Assembly (NCBI GenBank): GCA_002695185.1
Contig: NZOF01000022.1
Coordinates: 1 to 22,200 of the forward strand
From: Erythrobacter sp.
Lineage (GTDB): Bacteria; Pseudomonadota; Alphaproteobacteria; Sphingomonadales; Sphingomonadaceae
Direction: 5' to 3'
Length of the DNA: 22,200 nucleotides
Shown: piece by piece, positions 1 to 8,034 of the stretch
Layout of the letters: each line of letters starts with the position of its first letter
How positions within the stretch are numbered: the stretch's first letter is position 1
Position numbers and translations under genes: made by a program
Notes under the pieces: model-generated
Told to the model about the DNA's origin: nothing
What the model saw: the letters and a program-made list of their open reading frames with translations, nothing else
Databases searched by the model: none

Positions 1-2
1 CA

Positions 3-98
3 ATGCCAGTCCATGCCATTGATCACTCCATCTCTCGCAAGGACGGCGTGAATCATAACATGCTGGTATTGCTCAACAACTTTTGGATCGGGCTCTAA
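3..98 (+). CDS. possible 3' end of a gene entering from the left (31 codons)
   Basis: This is the only forward frame open to the window edge. It reads 31 codons and stops with TAA at 96-98. About 70% of third positions are G or C, and an intrinsic terminator follows at 140-177, which fits a rightward gene ending here. The ATG at position 3 need not be the true start. The reverse strand also reads a plausible peptide over the same bases (containing HAVLARDGVINGMDWH), so the coding strand is not settled. No family is recognised. Confidence 0.25.
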   Translation: MPVHAIDHSISRKDGVNHNMLVLLNNFWIGL

Positions 99-139
99 GG
101 ATTCGGACGACGGCCTTCCGGAAGCGGCCTGAGCTTCGT

Positions 140-177
140 GCCAGCCGGCGCTGCATTCCGCGGCGCTGGCCTTTTTT
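140..177 (+). terminator. intrinsic terminator upstream of the methylase-helicase gene
   Basis: GCCAGC (140-145) pairs with GCTGGC (165-170), and further G/C pairing is possible inside. A C and six T residues follow directly (171-177). This is a standard rho-independent signature on the + strand. It would separate any gene ending near 98 from the gene at 268. Confidence 0.65.
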
Positions 178-199
178 CGCGTTCCCGACGCCCTCCGCC

Positions 200-223
200 G
201 GGAGGGAGGAGGGGGACGGGGGG
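200..223 (+). other. G-rich tract, possible G-quadruplex in the leader
   Basis: Four G runs of at least three are separated by short loops (GGG-A-GGG-AGGA-GGGGG-AC-GGGGGG). The tract lies downstream of the terminator and about 45 bases upstream of the start codon at 268, so it would be in the 5' leader of the methylase-helicase mRNA if the promoter is upstream. Similar but weaker purine tracts precede other genes here (4656-4672, 9536-9549, 11748-11759). Confidence 0.35.
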
Positions 224-267
224 AGCTGCCGCGCAGTGGCAGGATCCCCACCGAAAGGAGTTTCCCG

Positions 268-3200
268 ATGACCCGTTCACTTCTCGCCGCTCTTGAAGCG
301 GGCTCAAACCCGCTCGACCAGAAGATCTGGACGATCGCGGCCGTCGCCCGATCGCTTGCCGACCTCATTCGTGCCGGTCAGCCTGTCAGCCGCCAACGGC
401 TCTCTGGGCTGATGATGGCGCATTTCGGGGCGGATGACAGCTCGGGCGCCTGGTCGCTTCGGGACGCCTATGATGCTCTCGAGCTGGCGCAGGTCACGGC
501 ATTTCTCCAGAGAGATGCCGACAGCCATGACGACGCCCATCCTGATCGCGCGCTCTTGGCCATCACTGCGCTCGCGAGCCGATTGCCGACACAAAGCTAT
601 CGGTCCGAGCGCCAGATCGACATGCAGCAATTCTCGACGCCCGCTCCGCTTGCTTTTCTGGCTTCCCTGGCCGCCGCCATCACGCGGGACGATCTGCTCC
701 TAGAACCTTCCGCTGGGACCGGCATGCTGGCGGGCTTTGCGAAGGCAGCCGGCGCACGCCTGTTGCTGAATGAGCGTGACCCGCTTCGGGCAGGCCTGCT
801 TGCTCAGGCGTTCGGCGCGGGGGTGACACGGCACGACGCCGAACATATCGACGATCTGCTCGACGCGGCGCAGCGCCCAAGCCTTGTCCTCATCAACCCA
901 CCCTTCAGCCGGAGCGAAGCGCGGGGCAAGGATCGCCACGCCGGCGCGCGCCATCTCCGCTCGGCTCTTGCCCGCTTGACGCCGGGCGGACGCTGTGTCG
1001 CGATCATGTCGCCGGCTTTCGCCCATGATGGCAGCGCGGCGAGCGGCTATGAAGCGGTCGCAGCCCTCGTGCCGCCCCGGGTCGAGATCACGATACAGGG
1101 GCGCCCATTTGCCAGGCACGGCACCAGCATCTCGGTTCGCCTCCTTGTCTATGACAAGGGATGGGAAGGGACGCCGCTCCGGGTCACGGTGAATGGCGTC
1201 GACGCTCTGCTGCCGCATATCCTTTCATTGCCGCCTAGGCTCGGCGGAGCGGTTCCGCCCGAACCCGATCAACCGGCAGTTCGCCGTCCATTGGCTCGAA
1301 ATTCGGCAACCAACGCGCGCCCGGTCATCCGATCGCTGTTCTCGGGCAAGAAAGGCGCGATCGCACCGCTCCTCAAGCCCCGGCCAATCGTAGCCATTGA
1401 TGGGACCGTCGAGCCGCTTGCCTATGCTGTTCGCGAAACGCCGCTCCCCGCCGCCGAGCAGATCGGCATCTACATACCCTGGCGGCTCTCCCGCATGGAG
1501 ATCGCTGGCGCGAAGGCGCATCCCGACCAGCTTGTCGAGTCGATCGCCATGTCCTCGATCCTGCCGCCCAAGCCGACCTATGTGCCGATGCTCCCACAGT
1601 GCGCCGTCGCCGCCATGTCGGACGCGCAGCTTGAGACCCTTATATATGCTGGCCAAGCCTTTGAGCGCGACCTGCCCGGTCTCTACGCCCCCAATGAATC
1701 CGGCACGCTGTTGTCCCCTGACGGCAATGGCGAACCCTATCGCATGGGCTTCTTCATCGGCGACGGCACCGGCGTCGGAAAGGGGCAGCAAGTGGCTGCC
1801 TGCATCATGGATCAATGGAGTCGCGACCGACGCAAGGCCGTCTGGATTTCCAAGAGCGCCGCGTTGATCGAGGATGCCAGGAGAGACTGGGCGGCGCTTG
1901 GTGGATCGCCTCTCGATATCCAGCCGCTCGACGCCTTTCCTGTCGGCGCGCCGATCAGCATGACGAGCGGCATCCTGTTCCTTACCTACGCGACCCTCCG
2001 CTCACAGCGGCATGATGAAGCCTCGCGCCTTGCCCAGATACTTGCCTGGCTGGAATCCGATTTCGAAGGGGTCATCTGCTTCGATGAGGCCCATGAGATG
2101 GCCAATGCCGCCGGCACCGAGAACCAGTTCGGCAAGCAGAAGGGTTCGGAACAGGGGCTGGCGGGCGTCCGGCTGCAAAATCTGCGGCCGCGCGCTCGCA
2201 TCCTCTATGTGTCGGCAACGGGCGCGACCGATCCCGCCAATCTCTGTTATGCGATCCGACTCGGCCTCTGGGGGCCTGGCACCTCCTTTGCCGATCGCGC
2301 CGAATTCATGGGCGGGATCGAAAAGGGCGGCATCGCCGCCATGGAAATCGTCGCCCGCGATCTGAAGGCGCTTGGCCTCTATACGGCACGGGCGCTGACG
2401 TTCCGGGGGGTCGAATATGAGCCGCTCGAGCATCCGCTCAGCCAGGATCAGATCGCGATCTATAACGCCTATGCCGATGGCTGGGCCGTCATTCACCGCA
2501 ATCTCGACGAGGTCCTCGCCCTCACCAATATCGTGGACCGGTTCGAGGACAAATCGCTCAATGCCCAGGCCAAGGGATCGGCTCTCTCGCGGTTCGAAAG
2601 CGCCAAGCAGAGATTCTTCGCGCAGTTGCTGATCGCGATGAAGGTTCCGAGCCTGATCGAGGCGATCACCCATGAGGTGGCGGCGGGGCACCATGCCGTC
2701 GTCCAGCTCGTCACGACGGCCGAAGCCATGCTGACGCGAAGGCTTGCCACCCTGTCGGCGGACGAACGGGCGCAACTCGATATCGAGCTGTCTCCACGCG
2801 AAGCCATGATAGATTATTTGAAGACCGCCTTCCCGGTCCGCATGATGCAGGTGATCAAAGGGAGCGATGATGTCGAGCGCTCCGAACTCATGATCGACGC
2901 GGAGGGCAATCCTGTCTTTTGCCAGCAGGCGCTCGCGCTGCGCGACGCAATGATCGAGGAACTTTGCGCCCTGCCGCCGATCGGGTCTGCGCTCGACGAG
3001 ATCATCCTGCACTTCGGCACGCAGGCTGTCGCCGAAGTCACCGGCCGCTCGCGGCGTCTCGTAGTCGACGGGAACGGGCGGCAGAAGATCGAAAGCCGAG
3101 GGGCAAGGAGCAATCTTGTCGAAGCCGAGGCCTTCATGTCCGGGGCAAAGCAGATACTGGTCTTTTCCGACGCCGGCGGCACCGGGCGCAGCTATCATGC

Positions 3201-4620
3201 CGATCGAAACTGCAAGTCATCGGACAGGCGCCGCATTCACTTCCTGCTGGAACCGGGATGGCGGGCTTCGAACGCGATCCAGGGTCTTGGTCGATCCAAC
3301 CGCACCAATCAGGCGAGCGCGCCCATCTTCAGGCCGGTCACCACCGATTGCCGCGGCGAGCGGCGGTTTATCAGCACGATCGCCCGCCGTCTCGACAGCC
3401 TGGGCGCGCTCACCCGCGGGCAGCGGCAGACCGGGGGGCAGAACCTCTTCGATCCGGCGGACAATCTTGAGAGCGATTACGCCCGTGATGCACTCAACCA
3501 ATGGTATCATCTGCTTTATCGCGGCAAATTGACCAGTACCTCGCTCAGCGCCTTCATCGCGATGACGGGGCTCAAGCTCCTCGACAAGGAGTCCGGTGGC
3601 CTTCTCGACGATCTCCCGCCGATCCAGCGCTGGCTCAATCGGCTGCTTGCCCTTCGCATCGAGACGCAGAATGCAATCTTCGAGGAATATATGGCGCTGA
3701 TCCAGGCCCGGATCGATGCGGCGCGCGAGGCCGGCAGGCTCGATGTCGGCGTGGAGACGATCCAGGCCGAGCGCACCATCCTGCTGGATGAACAGATACT
3801 GCGGCGAGACCCCGTCACAGGCGCCGAGACACGCCTCAGCCGGCTGGAGCTGCATTATCGCCGAAGAGCGACCGGCTTTGCCCAACTGATCCGGCAGCAT
3901 GGCGAAGAAGCCGCAGGCTGGCTGCGCAACGGCAAGTCGGGCCGCGTCGCGCTGCAGGTGACGAGCTGGCCGATCATGGACAGTGAGGGGGAGCCGATCA
4001 CGATGTGGGAACTCGTGCGGCCCACGGGCCGCGAACGTATCCGCAATCAGGCTTTGGTCGAGAGCCATTGGTCGCCCATCGGCAAGGCCGAGTTCGAAAC
4101 GCTCTGGGAAGCCGAGGTCGCAGACGCGCGGTCGAAGCTCGATGTCGAGACGATCAATATGGCGACCGGATTGCTGTTGCCGGTCTGGAACAAGCTGCCG
4201 GACGACGATCTACGGGTCTGGCGCGTGTCTGACGCCGATGGAAACTCTGTCCTCGGCCGCATCATCTCGCCAGGCGGCCTTGAGAAGCTCGCTACGGCCT
4301 TCAGCGTCTCAATGCAGATCGCCCTGTTGCCTTCGGAAATGATCGTTGCGGCGCGTAATGGCGAAGGCGTGGCCATCCCCGGCATGGAACCCGCAAGGCT
4401 CATCTGGGCCTTCGTGAACGACAGCCGACGTTTGGAAATCAGGGATTATCCGGCATCGCGGCGCGAATGGCTGAAATCGATCGGCTGCTTCAGCGAGATC
4501 ATCGCCTACAAGACCAGGCTGTTCATTCCGGCAGATCGGGCGACGACAATAGTCGAGCAGATCAGCCGGACAGGTGCCGAATGGGGCAAGCTCGTTGCCC
4601 TCTCGGACAAGGCTGCGTGA
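268..4620 (+). CDS. strawberry-notch-like protein: N6-adenine methylase fused to helicase
   Basis: A 1450-residue two-module protein. Residues 121-300 carry a class I DNA methyltransferase: QFSTP (121-125), the SAM-binding motif EPSAGTG (146-152) and the catalytic NPPF (210-213) typical of N6-adenine methylases. Residues 490-1050 form an SF2-type helicase of the strawberry-notch family: GDGTGVGKGQ (from 498) as Walker A, DEAH (606-609) as Walker B, SATG (649-652), and GLGRSNRTNQ (1006-1015) resembling the arginine-finger motif of the C-terminal helicase domain. About 400 further residues match no domain I recognise. No nuclease motif is evident. The AAAGGAG at 254-260 supports the ATG at 268. 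Known context: such proteins are common on alphaproteobacterial plasmids and ICEs, where methylation and remodelling of incoming DNA or anti-restriction is suspected but, to my knowledge, not shown. Confidence 0.9.
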   Translation: MTRSLLAALEAGSNPLDQKIWTIAAVARSLADLIRAGQPVSRQRLSGLMMAHFGADDSSGAWSLRDAYDALELAQVTAFLQRDADSHDDAHPDRALLAITALASRLPTQSYRSERQIDMQQFSTPAPLAFLASLAAAITRDDLLLEPSAGTGMLAGFAKAAGARLLLNERDPLRAGLLAQAFGAGVTRHDAEHIDDLLDAAQRPSLVLINPPFSRSEARGKDRHAGARHLRSALARLTPGGRCVAIMSPAFAHDGSAASGYEAVAALVPPRVEITIQGRPFARHGTSISVRLLVYDKGWEGTPLRVTVNGVDALLPHILSLPPRLGGAVPPEPDQPAVRRPLARNSATNARPVIRSLFSGKKGAIAPLLKPRPIVAIDGTVEPLAYAVRETPLPAAEQIGIYIPWRLSRMEIAGAKAHPDQLVESIAMSSILPPKPTYVPMLPQCAVAAMSDAQLETLIYAGQAFERDLPGLYAPNESGTLLSPDGNGEPYRMGFFIGDGTGVGKGQQVAACIMDQWSRDRRKAVWISKSAALIEDARRDWAALGGSPLDIQPLDAFPVGAPISMTSGILFLTYATLRSQRHDEASRLAQILAWLESDFEGVICFDEAHEMANAAGTENQFGKQKGSEQGLAGVRLQNLRPRARILYVSATGATDPANLCYAIRLGLWGPGTSFADRAEFMGGIEKGGIAAMEIVARDLKALGLYTARALTFRGVEYEPLEHPLSQDQIAIYNAYADGWAVIHRNLDEVLALTNIVDRFEDKSLNAQAKGSALSRFESAKQRFFAQLLIAMKVPSLIEAITHEVAAGHHAVVQLVTTAEAMLTRRLATLSADERAQLDIELSPREAMIDYLKTAFPVRMMQVIKGSDDVERSELMIDAEGNPVFCQQALALRDAMIEELCALPPIGSALDEIILHFGTQAVAEVTGRSRRLVVDGNGRQKIESRGARSNLVEAEAFMSGAKQILVFSDAGGTGRSYHADRNCKSSDRRRIHFLLEPGWRASNAIQGLGRSNRTNQASAPIFRPVTTDCRGERRFISTIARRLDSLGALTRGQRQTGGQNLFDPADNLESDYARDALNQWYHLLYRGKLTSTSLSAFIAMTGLKLLDKESGGLLDDLPPIQRWLNRLLALRIETQNAIFEEYMALIQARIDAAREAGRLDVGVETIQAERTILLDEQILRRDPVTGAETRLSRLELHYRRRATGFAQLIRQHGEEAAGWLRNGKSGRVALQVTSWPIMDSEGEPITMWELVRPTGRERIRNQALVESHWSPIGKAEFETLWEAEVADARSKLDVETINMATGLLLPVWNKLPDDDLRVWRVSDADGNSVLGRIISPGGLEKLATAFSVSMQIALLPSEMIVAARNGEGVAIPGMEPARLIWAFVNDSRRLEIRDYPASRREWLKSIGCFSEIIAYKTRLFIPADRATTIVEQISRTGAEWGKLVALSDKAA

Positions 4621-4657
4621 CCCGGCAGGAGGTGGCCGGGCCTGCCGTGACGGCAGG
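4621..4657 (+). promoter_or_regulatory. mutually exclusive hairpins between methylase-helicase and DUF932 genes
   Basis: Directly after the stop codon, CCCGGC (4621-4626) pairs with GCCGGG (4635-4640), and CCTGCCG (4641-4647) pairs perfectly with CGGCAGG (4651-4657) around a TGA loop. CGGCAGGAGG occurs twice (4623-4632 and 4651-4660), so CCTGCCG can pair with either copy. The structures exclude one another, as in attenuators. No T tract follows, so a simple terminator is unlikely. Confidence 0.4.
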
Positions 4658-4737
4658 AGGGAGGGGGAGAGGATGGGATGGCGAAGGTTGGGGAATGGCC
4701 CACCCGATCGTCAACCCATCCAACTCTGGAGGTTCCC

Positions 4738-5928
4738 ATGACCGCAATCACTGCATCTCAGACCGCTGTCACGCGCCCTTACCGCGTCGATGTCTCGCGC
4801 GGGGCGAACAATTCACGTGTGGCGTCAGAATGGTTCAGTCGGCCGCAGGACGAGCGATATCTTTCGCTGGGTGACCTCTACGACAGCGTTCGGACCAGGG
4901 CGGAGCGCGCCACGACCCGTATCGTAGAAAGCCGGACGGTGCGCGTCGAAGCCCGCAGCGATGAGCCTGAGCGCTTGTCCCTCATATTGTCGGAGGATCA
5001 GGAGCCGGTCGCGCCGACCAACTGGTCCTTCGGCCAGCTCTGCAGTCTGGTCGGCGCACCGGCGTCCTATCTGCGCCAACTTCCAGCAGCCCTTGCCGGC
5101 ATCAACCTCCAGCATGGCCTGATCCGCCATCAGGGCGAGCATGTGAAGATGCTGCAGACGGGCGATGGCCGCACCGAACTGCGCGCGGTTACCGGACCTG
5201 ACTATGGCCGCATCTGGGATCACGAACTGGTCGGCGCGGTGATGAAGATCGCGGGCAATGGCACCGGCGACACGCGCTGGAAGGTGCCGGGCGTGCTCGA
5301 CTGGGGATCCATGACCTACAATCCGCATGTCGATGTGAGCAGCGACACAACCACCCTCTATGCGTCCGACCGGGACGTGTTTCTGTTTCTCGTCGACGAC
5401 CTCCATCCGATCGAGGCGGGGCGACTGCCCAATGGCGATCCCGATCTCTATTTCCGCGGATTTTACTGCTGGAACTCAGAGGTCGGCTCCAGGTCGTTGG
5501 GAATAGCGACATTCTATCTTCGCGCTGTTTGTCAGAATCGTAATCTCTGGGGCGTAGAGAACTTCCAGGAAATCAACATCCGCCACTCGAAATTCGCCGC
5601 GAACCGCTTCGCCCATGAGGCTGCGCCCGCGCTCGCGCATTTTGCCGACAGTTCCCCCCGATCCTTTATCGACGGCATCACGGCGGCGAGGTCTGCCGTC
5701 GTCGCGCGCAAGGACGAAGATCGCGAAAGTTTCCTGCGCAAGGAAGGCTTTTCCAAGGCGGAGACCGGAAAGATCATCGCTGCCGTACTCGCGGAAGAGG
5801 GGCACCCGCCAGCCTCGGTTTATGACTTTGTTCAGGGGATAACCGCGGTGGCCCGCAGCCGGCCCCATCAGGACGGCAGGCTCGAACTCGAAGGCAAGGC
5901 CCGCAAGCTCCTCGAACGCGCCCGCTAA
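4738..5928 (+). CDS. DUF932 domain-containing protein
   Basis: A 396-residue protein of the phage- and plasmid-borne DUF932 family, whose biochemical role is unknown. Recognisable segments are LGDLYDSVRTRAERAT near the N-terminus, the helical WSFGQLCSLVGAPASYLRQLP around residue 98, and the conserved core GFYCWNSEVGSRSLGIATFYL followed by QNRNLWGVENFQEINIRHSK around residues 240-290. An in-frame start exists at 4678, but GGAGG at 4729-4733 lies five bases before the ATG at 4738, so the later start is chosen. It is separated from the helicase gene by about 117 bases containing paired hairpins and a purine tract. A role in plasmid replication or in protection of incoming DNA has been guessed for the family but not shown. 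Confidence 0.92.
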   Translation: MTAITASQTAVTRPYRVDVSRGANNSRVASEWFSRPQDERYLSLGDLYDSVRTRAERATTRIVESRTVRVEARSDEPERLSLILSEDQEPVAPTNWSFGQLCSLVGAPASYLRQLPAALAGINLQHGLIRHQGEHVKMLQTGDGRTELRAVTGPDYGRIWDHELVGAVMKIAGNGTGDTRWKVPGVLDWGSMTYNPHVDVSSDTTTLYASDRDVFLFLVDDLHPIEAGRLPNGDPDLYFRGFYCWNSEVGSRSLGIATFYLRAVCQNRNLWGVENFQEINIRHSKFAANRFAHEAAPALAHFADSSPRSFIDGITAARSAVVARKDEDRESFLRKEGFSKAETGKIIAAVLAEEGHPPASVYDFVQGITAVARSRPHQDGRLELEGKARKLLERAR

Positions 5929-5981
5929 CCCGCATCTGGCGGACAAGCTGCCGACGATCTTCATTTTTCAGGAGAATGACC

Positions 5982-6563
5982 ATGGCCACCACGCCAGTAA
6001 TAACGCACGCCTATGATGTGCGGATAAGCTATTATTGCGACCGCGATCTGTTCGCCACGGTGACGATGTGCGTCGAGACATCCGCGGACGACGACGTCTG
6101 GGCCGCAGTCCGCGAGGCGGCGGAAAACTGCACTTATTTCAACGAGCGCATTCCAGCCCTTAGCTATGAGATCGCATTTATGCCGCCCGATCCGACCGAG
6201 CCCCCTCCGGCGGCCGACTGGGGAGCGGTAAAGCCCGTTTGCAGTCGTTGCGGTTCAGATACCTTCGTTCGCGACGCTTGCGTGCGCTGGGACATCGAAA
6301 CCCAAAAATGGGATCTCTCCGGCAGCTATGAATGCACGATATGCGACCTTTGCGGGTCCCAGAGCGACGAGTTGGCGAAATGGGTGCCGGCAGGCGACAT
6401 CACGCCGCTCGAGGCTTTCAGCACCGAGCTTGCAGCAAAGCTCAATGTCGAGGGTCTGAGTGAAAGGCCCGAGTTTCAGCGATTTTGCTTTGACCATTGC
6501 CTCCATCAAACGGTCGATGAGGCCGCGGTCTCTTGGTGGGTGTCCGGCGAAACGAGCCCCTGA
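5982..6563 (+). CDS. hypothetical zinc-ribbon-like protein
   Basis: A 193-residue protein with no family I can name. Five cysteines sit in zinc-binding spacing: C87-x2-C90 followed by a CG turn, then C118-x2-C121-x2-C124 ending in CGS. This resembles a zinc ribbon with one extra cysteine. The N-terminal 75 residues look like an alpha/beta fold; the C-terminal part is acidic and Trp/His-rich (ending VSWWVSGETSP). Two ATGs are in frame (5976 and 5982). The GGAG at 5971-5974 fits only the second, seven bases away. It follows the DUF932 gene by 53 bases and is probably co-transcribed with it. No transmembrane segment is visible, so it should be cytoplasmic. Confidence 0.8.
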   Translation: MATTPVITHAYDVRISYYCDRDLFATVTMCVETSADDDVWAAVREAAENCTYFNERIPALSYEIAFMPPDPTEPPPAADWGAVKPVCSRCGSDTFVRDACVRWDIETQKWDLSGSYECTICDLCGSQSDELAKWVPAGDITPLEAFSTELAAKLNVEGLSERPEFQRFCFDHCLHQTVDEAAVSWWVSGETSP

Positions 6564-6702
6564 CCGGCTCTCCAGTCGCCGATCCAGGCGCATCCTCCTT
6601 TCCTCTTTCCCCAGCCTCGTGCCGATCGTGGCTGCGGCCTCGGCCTATCCCGGGAGCTACCCGCCGGGGTTGGATCGGTTCTTCCTTCCTGGAGTTCTGA
6701 TC

Positions 6703-7005
6703 ATGCCTGACTTCCCCGCTGATGATCCGCTTGTCCAGCGCTTCAATGCGCGGCTCGCCGAACTCAACTCGCCTGCACGCGTTGCCCTCACGCATCTACT
6801 GAGCCACGCCGACATGCTGGAGCTTCGGGATGACGAGCAGAATTTTCTCGAATTCATCCCAGCCACAGCAACCCCCGAAATGGCCGCGGTCGCATTCCGC
6901 CTGTACGCGCGGGGCCTCAATCGCGGGGTGCGCTCAGGCGAGGACGCGGCCTGGGCGAAGCTGCGTTTCCTGATCGGCGCGGCGGCCACTCCCTCTCACT
7001 TCTGA
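6703..7005 (+). CDS. hypothetical 100-residue protein
   Basis: A short, mostly helical protein starting MPDFPADDPLVQRFNARLAE and containing SHADMLELRDDEQNFLEF and a basic-amphipathic ARGLNRGVRSGEDAAW segment. I do not recognise the family. The frame is open upstream to 6460, but the GGAG at 6691-6694 places the start at the ATG at 6703. The upstream part overlaps the previous gene in another frame. The 139-base gap before it holds no clear signal. Its position among plasmid accessory genes and its typical codon use suggest a real gene. Confidence 0.7.
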   Translation: MPDFPADDPLVQRFNARLAELNSPARVALTHLLSHADMLELRDDEQNFLEFIPATATPEMAAVAFRLYARGLNRGVRSGEDAAWAKLRFLIGAAATPSHF

Positions 7006-7024
7006 TCCAACTGGACCTGGCACC

Positions 7025-7510
7025 ATGGCAGACACATTCATTTCCGCGAGCTTCGTCATCGCCTGTACCAACGCCGAAATGGCGCTGCTGGAAGAGGCCT
7101 TCCTCGCATGCGCAAATCTCGACGCGAAGTTCGATCCTGACGATCCCAGCCCGGAATTCCTCACCGCTTTCCCGCCGACGGATGGGGGAGACCGGTAGAG
7201 TGGCCTGCTCGCCCTCTTCGACGATCCGCTCTTCCCGTCGCTCGGCGCCGAGCTCAGCGGAAGAAATAGTCTTGAAGATCCTTCGCATTGCGCTGCGATC
7301 ATTTCTGGTACTACAGATTTCCAGCCTTGGAGCGTTGCCCAGATCATTCAGCGCTGTTGTCGGGCCACGCTTGCGCTCGACCCCCTTGGCTTTGAATGGG
7401 CCGTCACATGCTCCCGGTCGCGTCCAGGCGAGTTCGGCCGTGGCTATTGCGCGATTTTCGCTGATCGGGTGAAAATTCAGTCTACTGGCAAGGCGCTCTC
7501 ACAGGCATTG
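7025..7510 (+). pseudogene. hypothetical gene interrupted by an in-frame amber codon
   Basis: Translation from the ATG at 7025 gives 57 residues (MADTFISASFVIACTNAEMA...) and stops at TAG 7196-7198. The same frame then stays open to 7930 and clearly continues a protein: SGLLALFDDPLFPSLGAEL, TDFQPWSVAQIIQRCC, LGFEWAVTCSRSRPGEFGRG and YCAIFADRVKI. Codons on both sides of the TAG are typical of the region. A TGG-to-TAG change at a Trp would explain it. The protein-like quality fades after about 7510, so I end the feature there; the true end is unclear, and another reading frame takes over at 7645. There is no strong Shine-Dalgarno before 7025. Alternatives are a genuine 57-residue protein, amber readthrough, or a sequencing error. 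Confidence 0.6.
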
Positions 7511-7644
7511 GCGTCGGGTTCGCCTAGCGCGAGCGGCGAAAGAGCGGGCCGTACATCGATGGTAGGGCAACATGCCGATGTGACTGCTGGGCGGAGCCTG
7601 TCACTCAACGCACCCGATATTTTCCAGGACCCCACCTTTCGTCG

Positions 7645-7872
7645 ATGGCTCATGACGACTGGCCAAAATTCACGTGGCACAAGTCCGGCGATCCGGATGA
7701 ATGGTCAGATGTCGTCGTTCTGGTGGACCCGAGCCTGTCGGGAGAGGGCAGCGACAGTGACATGCCTGCGCATATTTGGGACAGGATCATCGCGATGTGC
7801 CAAGCGGAACTCGGCGCGGGCCGCAGCGGCGATCCACATATCATGGTTCGCCTCACCAATGTGGACTGTTGA
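7645..7872 (+). CDS. hypothetical 75-residue acidic protein
   Basis: A small acidic protein (MAHDDWPKFTWHKSGDPDEW, then a VVVLVDPSLSGEG strand and DMPAHIWDRIIAMCQAEL helix) ending HIMVRLTNVDC. I do not recognise the family. The competing frame over the same bases is Ser/Arg/Trp-rich and less protein-like. The Shine-Dalgarno is poor: AGGA at 7626-7629 is about 15 bases from the ATG. It could be a real small gene or the C-terminal part of a longer gene whose 5' part has decayed, since the interrupted gene lies directly upstream. Confidence 0.5.
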   Translation: MAHDDWPKFTWHKSGDPDEWSDVVVLVDPSLSGEGSDSDMPAHIWDRIIAMCQAELGAGRSGDPHIMVRLTNVDC

Positions 7873-8034
7873 AACCATGGGCATACAGCTGGCCCGCGTC
7901 TCAGGATCTGGCGGCGTGTCGTCGATCTAAATGGCGCGCGCGCCTGCGGCGGATCTGGACGCGACACGTAATTTTGCCGGCTTGGCCCCTGACGCCTAGC
8001 ATTCTCCCAGCACTACCCGTACCGGACCAAATCA

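Noticed and set aside
2002..4068. Long reverse-strand reading frames opposite the methylase-helicase gene (398 and 283 codons)
   Set aside because: They mirror the codon bias of the forward gene, show no recognisable motif, and the forward protein has clear methylase and helicase motifs throughout.
4678..4737. Earlier ATG for the DUF932 gene
   Set aside because: It has no proper ribosome site at sensible spacing, whereas GGAGG lies five bases before 4738.
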